Shown here in pieces: positions 62,744 to 64,000 of a stretch of 64,000 nucleotides of DNA. The notes under the pieces are model-generated. The model saw only the letters and a program-made list of their open reading frames with translations. It had not been told where the DNA came from and did no database searches. The stretch spans positions 248,001-312,000 of the forward strand of contig NZ_AEYE02000008.1 in assembly GCF_000298315.2 (NCBI RefSeq), given 5' to 3'. The translations under genes were made by a program, and so were the position numbers. The DNA is from Rhizobium grahamii CCGE 502 (lineage in GTDB: Bacteria > Pseudomonadota > Alphaproteobacteria > Rhizobiales > Rhizobiaceae). Every line of letters starts with the position of its first letter. Within the stretch, counting starts at the first letter, position 1.

Positions 62744-64000
62744 TTGTTTAAGAGGGTACGATCCGCGTCGGTGATATCCGGATGGCGGAAAACGAGTTTT
62801 GCTGGCGCGGTGGCCGTTGTCGCGGCCGCAATGGCCTTTGCATTTCCTCCACCGGCACGAGCAAGCGAGATGACAAAGGTCGATCCACTGCTCGCCTATG
62901 GCGCCCGCATCATCGGCGATGACGCCCGGACTCGCATTGTTATCGACTTCGATCGCGCCCCGGATTTTTCGATCCATTACATCGCCAATCCCGAACGCGT
63001 GGTGATCGATCTTCCGGCGACAGCTTTCGGCTTCCCGGCGGGCGATCTCGAGGCGAGGGGCCTTTTCAAGGACATCCGTTACGGAAAGATGGATGAGGAC
63101 AGCGCCCGCATCGTGCTGACGGCCAAAAAGCCAGTGAAGCTGGAAATGGCCAAGGTCCAGGCGGATGAAGATGGCAAGGGGCATCGCCTGATCCTCGATG
63201 CCGCGATGACGGACAAGGACAAGTTCGCTGACCTCGTCAAGGCTCAATCATGGAGCGATCCTTCGCCCCAACCGACTACAGGCGCAATTCCGGCGCCTGA
63301 GAAGCCGGTTAGCGGCGATTTCATTATCGCTGTCGATGCCGGTCACGGAGGGATCGATACCGGCGCAATTGGCGTCGATACCAAGACGCAAGAGAAAGAC
63401 GTAACGCTCGCTTTTGCCAAGGCACTGGCCGATCGACTGAATCGGGAGACTGGCATCAAGGCGTTTCTGACCAGAAGTGACGACTCGTTCCTGTCGCTAT
63501 CCGAGCGCGTGGAGATTGCCCGCCAAAACCACGCAGGGCTGTTCATTTCGATGCACGCTGATACCTTGAAGCAGAAGGACATTCGCGGCGCGACGGTCTA
63601 CACGATTTCCGACAAGGCCTCGGACAAGCTTGCAGCCGATCTCGCCGACCGCGAAAATCTTTCAGACCAGATTGCCGGCAAGGAGACCGTGGCCGAACCT
63701 CCTGAGGTCGCGGATATTCTCCTGGATCTGACGCGCCGCGAAACACAGGCTTTTTCGATTTCCTTGGCGGAGAGTGTACTCACGTCCTTCAAGGATCAGG
63801 TGGGGACAATCAACAATCCTCATCGCCATGCCGGTTTCCGCGTTCTGCAGGCGCCGGATGTCCCGTCTGTCCTACTGGAATTGGGCTTCCTTTCTAACAA
63901 GGACGACGAAAAACTCCTGCTTGATGATGCGTGGCGGGGAAGGATGGCAGATCTGCTGACGGAGGCAGTCAAACACTACCGCACGGCGATGGTTGCAAAT
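62744..64000 (+). CDS. amiC: N-acetylmuramoyl-L-alanine amidase AmiC, 3' end outside the window
   Basis: AmiC cleaves the amide between MurNAc and the peptide to split daughter cells. About 419 codons are present and the frame runs off the right edge. A signal peptide is read from a TTG at 62744 (MFKRVRSASVISGWRKTSFA) or from GTG at 62771; it ends near PPPARAS. An AMIN domain (about 45-140) precedes an Amidase_3 domain with zinc ligands in VDAGHGGIDTGAIG, QEKDVTL, SMHADTL, and the Glu in LLELGFLSN. Its neighbour rne is divergent, a conserved alphaproteobacterial order. The start is uncertain. Confidence 0.9.
   Translation, partial: MFKRVRSASVISGWRKTSFAGAVAVVAAAMAFAFPPPARASEMTKVDPLLAYGARIIGDDARTRIVIDFDRAPDFSIHYIANPERVVIDLPATAFGFPAGDLEARGLFKDIRYGKMDEDSARIVLTAKKPVKLEMAKVQADEDGKGHRLILDAAMTDKDKFADLVKAQSWSDPSPQPTTGAIPAPEKPVSGDFIIAVDAGHGGIDTGAIGVDTKTQEKDVTLAFAKALADRLNRETGIKAFLTRSDDSFLSLSERVEIARQNHAGLFISMHADTLKQKDIRGATVYTISDKASDKLAADLADRENLSDQIAGKETVAEPPEVADILLDLTRRETQAFSISLAESVLTSFKDQVGTINNPHRHAGFRVLQAPDVPSVLLELGFLSNKDDEKLLLDDAWRGRMADLLTEAVKHYRTAMVAN

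Overview
The window is about 64 kb of GC-rich chromosomal DNA from an alphaproteobacterium, almost certainly a member of the Rhizobiaceae (Sinorhizobium/Ensifer or Rhizobium type). The support is the gene content and order (purN-purM, hdaA, ppk-ppx, rnd/aspS, parC, bpt-hemB, ldtR/ldtP-glyA-nrdR-ribD, hppA, plsX-fabH-ihfA, ctaA, rne-amiC), the CTTGAC-N17-CTATAT style promoters, and alphaproteobacterial protein traits: HdaA, a CBP3-like cytochrome bc1 chaperone domain, and RNase E with a GWW tail. The genus is an inference. Most of the window is dense core housekeeping DNA; no insertion sequence, prophage gene or CRISPR array was seen.

Layout. 1-3.5 kb: purN (cut by the left edge) and purM on the minus strand, divergent from an AI-2E-type permease coupled to hdaA. 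3.5-7.4 kb: ppk and ppx, closed by a strong terminator and a small minus-strand gene. 7.7-14.9 kb: an EamA exporter, a YdeI-type protein, a phytase-like esterase, a membrane class III cyclase, RNase D and a Tat-exported multicopper oxidase. 15.1-26.6 kb: aspS, a beta-lactamase-like hydrolase divergent from a TetR regulator, a rhizobial periplasmic protein, parC, an SRPBCC protein, a second EamA exporter, bpt, an RDD membrane protein and hemB. 26.7-32 kb: a cell-envelope block with ldtR, a possible glycosyltransferase and the L,D-transpeptidase gene ldtP, then glyA. 32-37 kb: nrdR, ribD, ribE, ribH and nusB, interrupted by three opposite-strand genes. 37-44.6 kb: the proton-pumping pyrophosphatase, bamE, a cytochrome bc1 chaperone, DUF177, plsX, fabH, ihfA and a MerR regulator.

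44.7-48.2 kb is the loosest part: a HAD phosphatase, several small secreted, lipoprotein or zinc-ribbon proteins, a tRNA-Pro(GGG), two small hypothetical genes, and an orphan terminator that may belong to a small RNA. 48.2-56.7 kb is a compact surface-polysaccharide locus: Wza-like lipoprotein, GT4 glycosyltransferase, polyprenyl-phosphate sugar-phosphate transferase, Wzy-like polymerase and a coupled small HTH protein on the minus strand, a divergent Wzc-like chain-length protein, and a convergent FemAB/CelD-like acyltransferase. It resembles rhizobial and Agrobacterium unipolar-polysaccharide type clusters. 56.8-64 kb: DUF2842, ctaA, a NYN-LOTUS protein, rne, and amiC, which runs off the right edge.

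The points most worth following are a perfect 12-bp inverted repeat in the glyA leader, the putative small RNA near 47 kb, the repeat-bearing divergent promoter of the polysaccharide locus, the Wzc-like protein with a degenerate P-loop, and the HTH gene coupled to the polymerase. No convincing wholly new multi-gene system was found.
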